A DNA stretch of 13,066 bases, taken from NCBI GenBank assembly GCA_021443235.1, contig JABUUJ010000008.1, positions 125,694 through 138,759 on the forward strand, given 5' to 3'. Made by a program: the position numbers and the translations under genes. The notes under the pieces were generated by a model. The model was not told the DNA's origin and made no database searches. It worked only from the letters and a program-made list of their open reading frames with translations. This stretch comes from Muribaculaceae bacterium (GTDB taxonomy: Bacteria; Bacteroidota; Bacteroidia; Bacteroidales; Muribaculaceae). Shown piece by piece: positions 1 through 8,400 of this stretch (positions are counted from its first letter, which is position 1; each line of letters begins with the position of its first letter).

Positions 1-51
1 TAGACGCATAGACGAATCGGCTTGAAGGGACGATTGTAACGACCGGTCGTA
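1..51. other. Unassigned edge sequence
   Basis: These 51 bases lie beyond the hexamer array that follows the SpoIID-like gene. I see no gene, promoter or hairpin here. A short echo of TAGACG occurs at the very start of the window. The neighbouring gene lies outside the window. Confidence 0.4.
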
Positions 52-99
52 GTCAATGTCAAAGTCAATGTCAAAGTCAATGTCAAAGTCAAAGTCAAA
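52..99. repeat. GTCAAT/GTCAAA tandem repeat
   Basis: Three exact copies of the 12-mer GTCAATGTCAAA (52-63, 64-75, 76-87) are followed by two GTCAAA hexamers (88-93, 94-99). On the coding (minus) strand this reads TTTGAC and ATTGAC units beginning two bases after the TGA of the SpoIID-like gene. There are no spacers and no hairpin symmetry, so it is a simple tandem repeat rather than a CRISPR array or a terminator. Its position behind a stop codon matches that of the other short repeats in this window. Confidence 0.9.
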
Positions 100-101
100 A
101 A

Positions 102-1436
102 TCAATACTGCTTGTCGATGGTGGCACCGATGAAGTAGTGGAGCAGGATTTGCTGGTAGTCATATCCCTTGGCACCCATCACTGCGGCGCCTATCTGGCA
201 CAGGCCCACGCCATGGCCCCAGCCTGCGCCACGCAGCACAAACTTGGCGGGATAGCCGTCGGCGTCGATGTCGTGCTTCTCGACAACAAATGCCGAGCTA
301 TAGAGCGCGCTTTCGCTCAAGGCATAGCGTATTGTGAGCTCCTTGCCAATGGTGCGGGTGAGTTTCTCGCCCACAACCTTGAGCTTGTAGAGTCGGCCGC
401 TGGTGCCGCGCGCCACGGGCTGCAGGTCGCGAATGCGGCCATAGTCGTCGCCGGTGCGGCGCTTGATGAGGTCGGCAATCTGTTCACCGCTGTATTCAAC
501 CGACCAGCGGTAGAAGTCGGTAGTTTCTTGGTCATAATCGTTGAGCACCTGCGACAGAATCTCCTTGTCGTGGGTGTTGCAATGCGCCTTGGGAGCCGAG
601 AGGATCCACTCGGCGGCGTTGTCCTCACGGGTGAGGTCGGGGAAGTCCATCTCGTCCTCGCTGTCGCGTCGTGCCACGAGGTAGTCGTGGTGCTGAGGCT
701 CCCAGCAGTTCTCAAATTCCTCAAACACACCGCCGCACGACTTAGAGAAGCGTGCGTCGCACAGGTGGCCGCCATGCATAAGCACCTGCCCCCATGTGGC
801 CTTGATAGCCTCGCGCACAGCCTCGGTGCTGGCGCGGGTGATGCCCTGGTAGCGCTGGCAGTGGTCGTCGGCGCACACGTCAAAGTTCGTGTGGTCGTCG
901 CGATCCCACCACTTGATGAGCAACTCGGGGGTGTCGCAAGCGGCCTTGTCGGCATTGTTGAGGTTCTCGCAGCACTCCTTCAAGGCGCTGGCGTCCTTGT
1001 TGATTTGAGCCAGAAGCCAGCTGCGCGAAATCACCGCATGGGCTTTGAGGAGCTCAAGCGAAGCCTTGGCGCTCATCTCGCTGGAGATAACGCTGAGCAG
1101 GTATTCCTCAACCGAGAGGATGTTGACAGCCGTGAGCTTGTCGTCCTCCACGATGATGTGAAGCGCTCCACGGAATGTCTGGTTTTCCTTGCGGCGCCAG
1201 TGAAAACTCACGCCGATGGTCACATCGACCAGGGTAAACGAGTCGCTGGCCTCGTCAAGGGGCTCAAAGCAGATGCTGTCGTAGAGCTCACCGTTCCACT
1301 CCACCTTGCCGTTGACGCACTTGGCATGTTGCGCGCCATTGTAAACCGAACTGCCCTGACGGTAGTCGTTGTTTAACACAAAATCGATCGCGGGTTCACT
1401 CATGATACCCACGCGCACTCGTGGTACTTCACACAT
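102..1436 (-). CDS. SpoIID/LytB domain protein (peptidoglycan-acting)
   Basis: A 444-residue SpoIID-family protein. In sporulating Firmicutes, SpoIID is a lytic transglycosylase that cuts glycan strands after stem peptides have been removed. LytB relatives act as amidase enhancers. Visible marks are the segment around residues 104-140 with VEEYLLSVISSEM (conserved Glu120) and KAHAVISRSW, a probable zinc site H182-x5-C188-x3-H192-C193 resembling the His/Cys cluster described for clostridial SpoIID, FSKSCGG at 230-236, and a C-terminal GWGHGVGLCQIGA at 405-417. The start ATG lies 2 nt after the DUF4922 stop codon, so the two are probably translationally coupled. No signal peptide or membrane segment is visible at the N-terminus, unlike membrane-anchored SpoIID, so its compartment is uncertain. 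The family call is firm. The activity is inferred. Confidence 0.9.
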   Translation of the reverse strand: MCEVPRVRVGIMSEPAIDFVLNNDYRQGSSVYNGAQHAKCVNGKVEWNGELYDSICFEPLDEASDSFTLVDVTIGVSFHWRRKENQTFRGALHIIVEDDKLTAVNILSVEEYLLSVISSEMSAKASLELLKAHAVISRSWLLAQINKDASALKECCENLNNADKAACDTPELLIKWWDRDDHTNFDVCADDHCQRYQGITRASTEAVREAIKATWGQVLMHGGHLCDARFSKSCGGVFEEFENCWEPQHHDYLVARRDSEDEMDFPDLTREDNAAEWILSAPKAHCNTHDKEILSQVLNDYDQETTDFYRWSVEYSGEQIADLIKRRTGDDYGRIRDLQPVARGTSGRLYKLKVVGEKLTRTIGKELTIRYALSESALYSSAFVVEKHDIDADGYPAKFVLRGAGWGHGVGLCQIGAAVMGAKGYDYQQILLHYFIGATIDKQY

Positions 1437-1438
1437 AA

Positions 1439-2401
1439 TTATAAAATTACTTTAAATATTTGTTTTATCTTGGTTGCCATTGCCTCGTCGATGCACAGCT
1501 CGTCGTAGATCGACTGCACCTGCTCGCGGGTAATGGAATTGAAATCACTCTCAACGGCAATGGCCCACACGCCACCCAGGTCGACCGATGCCGGGCTCAC
1601 GAGAAGTTTTCCGTCGCCATCGCCATAGCAGCTGGGGCGATGCTTGGCTCGCGGGAACACCACCATGCGGTGTAGCCGGGCATCGTGCCAGCACAGGATG
1701 TTGTGCATGGGCTCGTCGTGGCTGCCAGGCTCCATCGCCTGCCCCATGGCATCGAGCAGCAGGCGGTAGCAATGCGCAGCCACCTCGGCGCTGGCGCTCG
1801 TGATGAGAAACAGGCGGCGTCCCAACTCGCTGGTGTAGCGGCAAGTGCCGTCGGGCAAATCCAACTGGTCGAGCTGGTCGAAGTGCAACGCAGGGTTGCG
1901 CAGCTCGTCGCACAGCGGCATGAAGCCCTTGTTACCGGCCTGGAAGTGCATGTGGTCGGGCGCCGAGGCACCGCAACGAGGGCCGTTGTAAAACAGCACG
2001 AAGTCGGGCAGTTGCGCCGCCAGCGACAGCATGTGGTCAATGCGTCCCTCCATGGCTTGTGGCATGTGATTGAGAGCCGAGATGGTGAGGTGTCGCGGGA
2101 AGATGGGGTAAGGGTTTACCTGAATCTTATAACGACCGCCCCACTCTATCGCCTCTTGCTCAACTGGCTGGTTCTCACTGCACAGGAAGCACTTACGGGC
2201 TGCTATCGACGCGGCGTCGATGCGTGCTCCCGACGAGCGGCGTCGCTCGGGGTTGAACTGCAGCACAATGTGCGAGTGCTCGTTAAGGTTGAAATCACGC
2301 AACTGGACGCGATGGAGCGCCGCATAGTTGTTGCTCACGGTGCTCCAGTCGCGCAGTTGGCGTTCTATCAATTGGTTTACCTGTTCCAAGTTGAGAATCA
2401 A
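1439..2401 (-). CDS. DUF4922 protein, GalT/Ap4A-phosphorylase-like
   Basis: A 320-residue protein that I assign to DUF4922, in the HIT/GalT/Ap4A-phosphorylase superfamily. The pattern also resembles plant GDP-L-galactose phosphorylase. Members move nucleotidyl groups through a histidine. Visible signs are CFLC at 71-74 (possible metal pair), NPYPIFPRHLTI at 96-107, and the histidine motif H150-M-H152-F-Q154 within APDHMHFQAG. A later block MVVFPRAKHRPS (246-257) and the VDLGGVWAI segment (273-281) also fit that fold. The start must be TTG: an in-frame TAA lies two codons upstream, no ATG occurs before residue 113, and a GGAGG sits 9 nt upstream. It is cytoplasmic, with no signal peptide. It follows two glycosyltransferases and precedes the SpoIID-like gene, so a role in nucleotide-sugar formation or breakdown is plausible, but the substrate is unknown. 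Confidence 0.85.
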   Translation of the reverse strand: MILNLEQVNQLIERQLRDWSTVSNNYAALHRVQLRDFNLNEHSHIVLQFNPERRRSSGARIDAASIAARKCFLCSENQPVEQEAIEWGGRYKIQVNPYPIFPRHLTISALNHMPQAMEGRIDHMLSLAAQLPDFVLFYNGPRCGASAPDHMHFQAGNKGFMPLCDELRNPALHFDQLDQLDLPDGTCRYTSELGRRLFLITSASAEVAAHCYRLLLDAMGQAMEPGSHDEPMHNILCWHDARLHRMVVFPRAKHRPSCYGDGDGKLLVSPASVDLGGVWAIAVESDFNSITREQVQSIYDELCIDEAMATKIKQIFKVIL

Positions 2402-2410
2402 GCGTTAAAG

Positions 2411-2415
2411 CCTCC
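2411..2415 (-). promoter_or_regulatory. Shine-Dalgarno for DUF4922 TTG start
   Basis: On the minus strand GGAGG lies 9 nt before the TTG at 2401-2399. It stands out because the other starts in this window have A-rich leaders without such a motif. It directly abuts the heptamer array. It supports TTG as the true start of the DUF4922 gene. Confidence 0.6.
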
Positions 2416-2416
2416 A

Positions 2417-2447
2417 GCCATTAGCCATTAGCCATTAGCCATTAGCC
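2417..2447. repeat. ATTAGCC (GGCTAAT) heptamer array
   Basis: GCC (2417-2419) is followed by four exact ATTAGCC copies (2420-2426, 2427-2433, 2434-2440, 2441-2447). Read on the minus strand, GGCTAAT units begin 4 nt after the TAA of the upstream glycosyltransferase and end just before the Shine-Dalgarno sequence of the DUF4922 gene. The unit carries TAA on one strand and TAG on the other. Because its length is 7, three or more copies stop translation in all six frames. The same heptamer recurs at 9889-9923 and 10036-10063. Confidence 0.92.
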
Positions 2448-2451
2448 AAAT

Positions 2452-3927
2452 TTACTTCTTCATCATCGCAACGCGGGCCTGGAGTTCCCAGGTGCGGATG
2501 CGGTCCTTGTAAAGGTTGTTGCGGTTCATCTTCTCAACGTCGAGCGATGCATCGCTGTTGTCGTCCCAGCGGCGGCACAGATACACGGGGGTGTAAACTC
2601 GGCCTATCTGGTAGATGCGCGATACGTTCAGACCCAGAGCGTAGTCCTCACCATAGCTGGTGTTGGGCAGGTTGATGTCGCGCAACACGGGGGTGTAGAA
2701 AGCGCGGGGAGCGCCCAGTCCGTTGATGCGCAGGGCGTTGTTGCGTCCGTTCTCGGGGGTCCACTCCTTGTGGTCGATGATTCCGGGGGGAATCTCCTCG
2801 AGCTTGGCGTTCACCATCTGGTAGGTGCCCACAACCATTGCCACGTTCTGCTCATAGAATGCGTCAACCATAGTCTGCAGGGTATTCTCGTCCTTGTAGA
2901 GGTCGTCGCTGTCGAGCTGCACGAGGAACTTGCCGGCCTTCTCGTGGTGAGCGGCGAGGTTCCAGTAGCCGCCGATGCCCATGTCGTGATAGTCGGCGAT
3001 GATGTGGATGAGACGCTCGTCGGTGTAGGCTGCGATTGCCTCGCGAGTGCCGTCGGTCGACCAGTTGTCAACCACCATGAGGTTGAACTTGAAGTTGGTC
3101 TTCTGCTTCAGCACGCTGTCGATAGCCTCGCGGATGGTGCGGATGCGGTTGCGCACGGGAATCATCACGGTTGCCTCGACTTCAAAGTCGCCCTGGTTAA
3201 ACTCAATATGCTTGAAATTAAGGGTTCCGTCTTCCTTAACGGGGGGCAGGTAGCCGCCTATCTCCTTCAGATGCTCGGTGCAAGCGGCCTCCATCTCGAT
3301 TTGGCGTCCGCGGTTGCGAGGATCGACATAGTCGAAGATTTTCTCGCCGCTCTTGCGGGTGTCGAGCTCAACATCGCTGTAAAGGAACTCGTTGATGTGG
3401 CAAATCTCGGCAAACTGCGACAGCTTGAGGCGCACGTCGTAGAGGCCTGCAAACTCATATTCGCTCTTGAGGGCGGCAACGGCTTTCTTGAGGCAGCATG
3501 AGCAGAACAGCAGCACTGAGCCGAAGTCGAAGTCGTCGCGGAGGGCACCAAACTGGTAGTCGATAACGGGAGCCTTCTCGGCGCCTTTGTCGCTCACGTT
3601 GTAGTGGTCGGCATAGAGCATACCGGCGTGGCTGTCGTCGGCCAGAGTGACGAAGCGCTTGAGGGCGAAGGGCGCAAACTTGAGGTTTACATACTTGGTG
3701 TAAACGAGGGCATAGTCGGCGTCGGCCTTCTCGGCGATAGCCTTCAATGTAGCCGTGGAGGTGAGGTTGTTAACCTTGATAACCTCGCAACCATCTACAC
3801 AGCCTTGAGCCTCGGCACCAGCGAGCAGATAGATTTTGTTTACGAGCTCGTTGGCCTTGAGTTCGTTTACTGTGGCCTGAACCTGTGCCTGAGAGGCGAA
3901 AGGAATGAAGCAATTAATTCTTCCCAT
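2452..3927 (-). CDS. GT2 family glycosyltransferase, tandem GT-A (copy 1)
   Basis: A 491-residue cytoplasmic glycosyltransferase with no signal or membrane segment. The C-terminal domain (about 250-485) is a standard GT2 GT-A fold: VMIPVRNR (254-261), VVDNWSTDGT (285-294), the metal-binding D339-S-D341, and GEDYAL (426-431), whose acidic pair is the likely catalytic base. It ends with RRWDDNSDASL and NRNNLYKDR. The N-terminal half (about 1-225) also reads like a GT2 domain: MLYADHY, DFDFGSVLL, then LYDVRLKLSQ and HINEFLY. However, the position of the usual DxD is LVYTKYV, so it is probably catalytically silent. It lies 34 nt after its paralogue, with an A-rich leader (AAACAAAAACAAATC) before the ATG, and is presumably in the same operon. 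Donor and acceptor are not evident. Confidence 0.9.
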   Translation of the reverse strand: MGRINCFIPFASQAQVQATVNELKANELVNKIYLLAGAEAQGCVDGCEVIKVNNLTSTATLKAIAEKADADYALVYTKYVNLKFAPFALKRFVTLADDSHAGMLYADHYNVSDKGAEKAPVIDYQFGALRDDFDFGSVLLFCSCCLKKAVAALKSEYEFAGLYDVRLKLSQFAEICHINEFLYSDVELDTRKSGEKIFDYVDPRNRGRQIEMEAACTEHLKEIGGYLPPVKEDGTLNFKHIEFNQGDFEVEATVMIPVRNRIRTIREAIDSVLKQKTNFKFNLMVVDNWSTDGTREAIAAYTDERLIHIIADYHDMGIGGYWNLAAHHEKAGKFLVQLDSDDLYKDENTLQTMVDAFYEQNVAMVVGTYQMVNAKLEEIPPGIIDHKEWTPENGRNNALRINGLGAPRAFYTPVLRDINLPNTSYGEDYALGLNVSRIYQIGRVYTPVYLCRRWDDNSDASLDVEKMNRNNLYKDRIRTWELQARVAMMKK

Positions 3928-3961
3928 GATTTGTTTTTGTTTAATGATTAGAGTTATTTAA

Positions 3962-5479
3962 TTAAAGTGATTGTTCTTTGTTTTGTGCGATGCGCGCCTT
4001 GACCTCCCAGGTGCGCAAGCGGTCCTTGTAGAGGTTGTTGCGGTTTTCGCGGTCGATGTCAAGGTGGGCATCGGTGTTGTCGTCCCAGCGGCGTGCGAGC
4101 GTCATCACGTCCCACACGCGGTCGATGGGATAATGTCGCGAGATGAGCAGTGCCATGCCGTAGTCCTCGCCATAGCTGGTGTTGGGCAGCACGATGTCGC
4201 GATAGATGGGGGTATAGAAAGCACGCGGCCCACCTATTCCGTTCACTCGCAGCAAGTTGTTGCGGCCATTCTCGGGAGTCCACTCGTGGTGGTCGATAAT
4301 ACCTGGGGCAATCTCCTCAAGATTGGCGTTCACCACCTTGTAGGTGCCCACGACCATCGCGGGACCAGCCATGAGATTGTCGCCCTCCTTGAACTTGTCG
4401 ACCATCGCCTGCAGCGTGTGCGGCGTGGCAAAGAGGTCGTCGCTGTCGAGTCCTATGATGAATCGCCCGGCATGCTCGCTGAAAGCGCCCAGGTTCCAGC
4501 ATCCGCCTATTCCCAGGTCGTCGCGGTGGGGCACGATGTGCACCACCCGCTTGTCATCGTAGGCGTCGATAAGCTCCGTGGTGCCGTCGGTCGAGTGGTT
4601 GTCGACTATTATCACGTTGTATTTGAAGTCGGCCTCTTGACGCAGGACGCTGTCGATGGCATCGCCTATCACGCGCACGCGGTTGAGCACGGGGATGATG
4701 ACGCTGCACTCAACGGGCCACTGCGATTCGCTCCCGTCGTAGCACACCACCTTGTCGCAATCGGGGGTAAACATATCGCGGCTCAGGTAAGCGCCTATGT
4801 CCTTGAGGTGGCTGGTGCAGGCGGCCTCCATCTCGAGCTGCGACTCGACGTTGCGTGGGTCGCAATAGTCATAGATGCGGTCGCCGCTCGAGCGCAAGTC
4901 GCGCTCCACGTCGGTGTAGAGATACTCGTTGATATGCTCAATGGCGTAGTGCTGCGACAGCTTGAGGCGCAGGTCGTAGAAACCCGCCGCCTTGTAGTCG
5001 CCACTCATGCGCAACGCGCTCTCTTTGAGCGCCGCGGCACGCAGCAACAGCACCGAGCCGAAGTCAAACTCGTCGCGCAGGCTACCCAGCTGATAGTCGA
5101 TGACGGGAGCCGCCACACGGCAATGGTTCTTAATGTGGTAGTGGTCGCTATAGAGCATCCCGGCGCCGCTGTCCTGAGCCAGGCGCACAAAGCGCTCGAT
5201 GGCCTTGTAGCCCAGCACGAGTTGGTCGTCTTTGGTGTAGACCAGCACATAGCGGCTTGAGGCGGCCTGTGCGATGGTGCGCCAAGTGGCGCTAGAAGTT
5301 ATTGTATCGATGCTGTAGAAGCCGCAAGCCGGCAACGCGCGCTGCCACTCGGGATTCACCTCGCCAGTGACGAGGAAATCGACGCTGCACACGAGGTCGT
5401 TGTCGAGCAGCTGTCGGGCAATCATGCTACCCTGCTCCAGGCTCGAGAACTTCACATAGCAATCAATCATCTTTTCCAT
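3962..5479 (-). CDS. GT2 family glycosyltransferase, tandem GT-A (copy 2)
   Basis: A 505-residue paralogue of the next gene downstream, matching it along its whole length. The active GT-A domain has SVIIPVLNR (259-267), IVDNHSTDGT, the metal site D345-S-D347 and GEDYGM (437-442). The shared tail RRWDDNTDAHL and NRNNLYKDRLRTWE is near identical to copy 1. The N-terminal GT2-like half carries LVYTKDD where a DxD would be expected, with conserved YSDHY and DFDFGSVLL. I start it at the ATG at 5479-5477 (MEKMIDCYVKF), which aligns with the paralogue's MGRINCFIPF. An in-frame TTG six codons upstream overlaps the previous stop codon but adds residues with no counterpart. The gap to the amidase gene is 14 nt, implying one operon. 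The two copies probably use related but different sugars or acceptors, as an inference from divergence. Confidence 0.9.
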   Translation of the reverse strand: MEKMIDCYVKFSSLEQGSMIARQLLDNDLVCSVDFLVTGEVNPEWQRALPACGFYSIDTITSSATWRTIAQAASSRYVLVYTKDDQLVLGYKAIERFVRLAQDSGAGMLYSDHYHIKNHCRVAAPVIDYQLGSLRDEFDFGSVLLLRAAALKESALRMSGDYKAAGFYDLRLKLSQHYAIEHINEYLYTDVERDLRSSGDRIYDYCDPRNVESQLEMEAACTSHLKDIGAYLSRDMFTPDCDKVVCYDGSESQWPVECSVIIPVLNRVRVIGDAIDSVLRQEADFKYNVIIVDNHSTDGTTELIDAYDDKRVVHIVPHRDDLGIGGCWNLGAFSEHAGRFIIGLDSDDLFATPHTLQAMVDKFKEGDNLMAGPAMVVGTYKVVNANLEEIAPGIIDHHEWTPENGRNNLLRVNGIGGPRAFYTPIYRDIVLPNTSYGEDYGMALLISRHYPIDRVWDVMTLARRWDDNTDAHLDIDRENRNNLYKDRLRTWEVKARIAQNKEQSL

Positions 5480-5493
5480 TATATTAATGTATT

Positions 5494-8400
5494 TCAATCA
5501 TTTAAAATCCACTTAAGCACGTCGGCCATAAGGCTGTTGCGTTGCTGCTCGCAGGTGATTACCTCGAAGGGGAAGCCCATCACCACAGTGCGGTAGTTGC
5601 CGCGGTTGCTCACAATGCCCGCGGGGATATTGTTCTCGCTATAGCGCAGCCATGTGCTGCCCTTGTCGTCGCTTGCCCTGATGGCATCGGGCGACTCAAC
5701 AGCATATACCTTGTCGTTTAGCTTGTTGACAAAGGTGTACTTGTTGCCATCGCTCATGCCGGGGTTGTTGATAGTGGGAACGCTGTAGACCTCGCCGGTG
5801 ACAGAGGCCGAACCGTCGACATAGGAGTATCCCAGCACGTTCTTGGCAAAGGTGGTCTCGGCGGCGTTCACGTTTTTCTTGTCCCAAAGGTCGGTGCCCA
5901 CGTATGCGCCCGAAAGGAACACGCAGCCACCAGCCTGTGTGTAGCGTGTGATAGCGTCGATGAGGCCCGGGGTGAACATCTTGAAGCGCGAGGGCTTGGC
6001 GCCGCGTCCAGTGGGAGTCTCTTTCTGCTTGCCCATAATCAGGTCGACCATGTAGCAGCCGTTGAGCAGCGACATGTCGTTCTCGATAGCCATCGCGCTG
6101 CTCGACACAAACGAGTAGCCGGCCTCCATGATGGCCTTGCCGTGCACGGCGGGATAGTCGAAGGTGTTGCCGGCAATTACCTCGGTCTCGTGATTGCTGC
6201 GGCATGCGCCGAAGCCGGGAGCGTCGTCGTCGCGCCACTCAAGGTTGCGGCGGAACTCGCGCTGCGAGCCCAGGTAGTTAATCTGCTTCATGTAAGGCAC
6301 ACCGTGGTCTTTCTCGTCGAGGAAGCCTGCCAACTGGTCGCCGTCGATGAAATCGGGGGCGCTTACTCGGGTGAAGCCGTTAACCACCATCACGGTGCCC
6401 TTGCCGGCACGCGCCAGTCCCAGCGACAGCGTCTCGCTGGGGAAACTGCGTCCACCATCGTTCATGGCGATGATGCGGTAGCTGTGCACCTCGTTGTCCT
6501 CGACCTTGACGGTGTAGTGGGTGTCCTTGACCACGGCAATCTCCTTGAATGCGCCGTCGCCCACACGCTCGCACACGATATACTTCTTGGCCTCGGCCTT
6601 GTCGCACAGCGAGTCGGTGGTGGGTCTCCACGTGAGCTTGAAACCGCCATACTGGCCCTCGATGCGTGTGATAGCGAAGGAGTTGACAGCCAGTGGCTGA
6701 ACCTCATAGTCGCGGTGGTCGCGCTGGGCAATGAACTTGAGCATGCCCTTGTACATGGCGCGGCTCACGTCGAAGCGGAAACAGGGGTCCAAGCCATATT
6801 TCATGTCGGCATAGTTCTGGTGAGAGAGCAACTCGATGAGCACGGCAGGCACCTCGGGCACGCGAGCCTCATAGTAGCTCTTGTCCCACATGCCGCGGCG
6901 TGTCCACTTGGGCTCATACTTGGCGCGTATGTCCCTTACCATCTCGGTTGCAAGGATGTCGGCATACTGTCGCGAGAGCTCGCGCGGCGTGCCGTTGGGA
7001 TAGGTGCCGAAGTTCTTTCCGTTGGCGCTGGTGCTGTAAATCATCAGCGTGCCTATGATGTCGTCGTTGGGCGTAGTGCCGGCATCGGTATGGAGGCAGA
7101 ACGACAGGTCGACAGGCACATTCAGGCCCTTGCCCTCGGGGATGGCATCGCTGCCGCCAGCGAGGTAGTTAACCCAAAGGCCGCGGCTGCGATAGTCGTC
7201 GGTGTAGTCGTTGATGCCCTTGCTTGCCGAGTAGACCTCCTGAGGGAAGCCCGACCACTGCAGGAAGTAGCGCGAGCCGATGTGGAAATAGGGATGCTCG
7301 CCGCTGCCCACATACTTGTATTCGACGCCTTCCTTGCCCAGGCAGCGCTCGTTGCCCGATTCCTTGGCGCGTGCCACATTTTCCTCGGTGGGCAGCGCCA
7401 CGCGACGCACGATGTTGCCCTTGCCTCCACCCACGCGCACAGCGTCGGCGGTCACGATGCCGTTCTTGTTGTCGCTCATGTTGCTCAGCACCACAACGTC
7501 CTTGTTAAGGCCCTTGCTCAGGTTGACGTTGCACAGATACACCCACACGCCGCCGGCCATGGTCTGGTCAACGGTGTAGTGGCGTGTGCCCTCGAGGCTA
7601 TTGACGGTGTAGTGCGCGTCGTTGACGCTTGCGGGAAGGGTCTTGTAGCTGATATAGAGTGCATAGTCGCCAGCCTCGGGCATATCCACGTCCCAATGAG
7701 CTGTGGCGAGTTTCTTCTTGTCTTTGGCAACCTCTACTTGGCGGTAAGTGCCCTCGGCGAAGGGGTTCTCATAGTCCTTGTACTCGGCGCGGGCATAGGC
7801 AAAGCCCACCGAGTCGCCCTGCGCCCACTTCTTGTCGCCCGACTTCTCGGTGTAGCCCTTTTGGGACAGGCCGCCGTCGTTGTCGACCACCGCCATGATG
7901 TTGTTGAGGTCGCGCTCACGGGCATCCCACACATAGGCTCCGGCATTCTCAAGCATAGGGATGAGGAACGACAGCACATAGCTGTGGGTGTAGAGGTCTT
8001 CCACAGTTTGGAACAAACGGGCGCGTTGCCACTCCCAGCGGTTGAGCTTTGGCTCGAAATACCATCCGTGGCTGGGCCACAAGGCGATGATATTGCCGTC
8101 GAGGGCTTTCTTGTAGTGACGGTTGGGATCAAGGTTGGTGATGAAAGGAGCATGCTTGCGCTTGAAGGCGTTGTCAAACTGCGAGAAATAGTTGTCGATG
8201 CCGGCGCCGTCGATTGTCAGCCCCACTTTGTAGTTATAGTAGGGAGCGCCCATTGCGACCTTGATGTCGTCTTGCAGTTTCTTGATTGACTGGGGAGTAA
8301 AGGGGACGTCGCCAAAGTTCTCGCTCAGGTCAACGAGGACCGAGTCGGCTCTGAGACACAGCGACTGCACCTTGAGTTGTCCAATCACCATGTTCTCGGG

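Noticed and set aside
138..1376. A 412-codon plus-strand open frame opposite the SpoIID-like gene
   Set aside because: Same reason: low-information antisense translation, while the minus strand has conserved SpoIID blocks.
3971..5260. A 429-codon plus-strand open frame opposite the second glycosyltransferase
   Set aside because: It is an antisense shadow of a gene with clear GT2 motifs. There is no leader or motif of its own.
5480..5497. TTG start extending the second glycosyltransferase by six residues and overlapping the amidase stop codon
   Set aside because: The ATG at 5479-5477 gives an N-terminus that aligns with the paralogue. The extra residues MKYINI have no counterpart.
6142..8289. 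A 715-codon open frame on the plus strand opposite the golvesin-amidase
   Set aside because: Its translation is rich in Val, Ala, Leu and His with no domain signal, as expected for the antisense of a GC-rich gene. The minus-strand frame has a signal peptide and catalytic motifs.
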